Below, piece after piece: positions 5,179 through 5,305 of a stretch of 5,305 nucleotides of DNA; within the stretch, counting starts at the first letter, position 1; each line of letters starts with the position of its first letter. This DNA is from Planktothrix sp. UBA8402 (lineage in GTDB: Bacteria; Cyanobacteriota; Cyanobacteriia; Cyanobacteriales; Microcoleaceae), in NCBI GenBank assembly GCA_003456035.1, contig DMPJ01000126.1, positions 192 to 5,496 of the forward strand, written 5' to 3'. Both the position numbers and the translations under genes were made by a program. A model generated the notes under the pieces. It worked only from the letters and a program-made list of their open reading frames with translations, had not been told where the DNA came from and did no database searches.

Positions 5179-5244
5179 AAACCGGATTTCTAAACACTAT
5201 CTCTGGACTCCAAACCCAGGTTTTTGTAAAGAAACCCGGTTCTT
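5179..5244. repeat. Degenerate inverted repeats between convergent genes, possible two-way terminator
   Basis: AACCGGATTTCT (5180-5191) and AGAAACCCGGTT (5230-5241) are inverted copies with one mismatch, 38 bases apart. Between them AAACCCAGGTTT (5212-5223) is a third related, self-complementary unit. A small local stem, AAGAA (5229-5233) with TTCTT (5240-5244), is followed on the plus strand by a T-rich stretch (GATTTATTTTCC). The block sits between the FKBP stop codon and the convergent gene's stop codon, where termination in both directions is expected. The AAACC-GGTTT type unit resembles a dispersed repeat of filamentous cyanobacteria (recollection, not searched). Confidence 0.45.
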
Positions 5245-5247
5245 GAT

Positions 5248-5305
5248 TTATTTTCCTGAATTTAAGCCGATTACACCAATGATAATCAATGCAATTGATA
5301 TGAAT
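5248..5305 (-). CDS. C-terminus of a probable small multidrug resistance (SMR/EmrE-like) transporter, cut by the window edge
   Basis: Read leftwards from the window edge, one frame is open for 18 codons to a TAA at 5250-5248. It encodes FISIALIIIGVIGLNSGK. A hydrophobic helix ending in a G-V-I-G-L-N motif and a short polar tail is the characteristic end of SMR proteins, small four-helix proton-coupled exporters of cationic compounds (EmrE, QacE and SugE type) in the cytoplasmic membrane. The catalytic Glu of helix 1 lies outside the window, so function and subgroup cannot be judged. The gene converges on the FKBP gene, with 96 bases between the stop codons. Another small membrane protein ending in a helix is possible. 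Confidence 0.6.
   Translation of the reverse strand, partial: FISIALIIIGVIGLNSGK

Overview
The window looks like ordinary chromosomal sequence from a filamentous, AT-rich cyanobacterium of the Oscillatoriales type (Planktothrix, Oscillatoria or Microcoleus relatives). This is inferred from three exact HIP1 octamers (GCGATCGC), a Uma2-family gene, a GH100 invertase, a cyanobacterial-type UshA-like phosphatase, and short GC-rich palindromes scattered in an otherwise AT-rich background. The genus is a guess from style, not a measurement.

Layout, left to right. Positions 1-4 hold what is probably the start codon of a minus-strand gene running out of the window. It is preceded by the same 24-bp leader that precedes the complete minus-strand Uma2 gene at 61-642, so the two are probably tandem paralogues. 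Positions 643-809 are a divergent intergenic region with a small GC-rich hairpin and a good sigma70-type promoter for the plus-strand genes. Four plus-strand genes follow: a GH100 neutral/alkaline invertase (810-2225), a small DUF4926-like protein with its own consensus promoter and Shine-Dalgarno (2306-2644), an exported two-domain metallophosphatase/5'-nucleotidase (2778-4436), and an exported FKBP-type peptidyl-prolyl isomerase that starts with TTG (4585-5151). At the right edge, the last 18 codons of a convergent minus-strand gene are visible (5248-5305). They resemble the last membrane helix of a small multidrug resistance (SMR) transporter. The gap between the convergent genes is filled by degenerate inverted repeats that may act as a two-way terminator.

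The genes do not form an evident pathway. Gaps of 80-148 bp and separate promoter-like elements suggest mostly single-gene transcription units. The invertase acts on cytosolic sucrose. The phosphatase would release phosphate and nucleosides outside the cytoplasm. The FKBP would help fold exported proteins.

I found no convincing new defence, mobile or regulatory system. The observations most worth a second look are an in-frame palindromic repeat embedded in the phosphatase coding sequence, a long inverted repeat overlapping a putative promoter just upstream of that gene, and the duplicated Uma2 leader.
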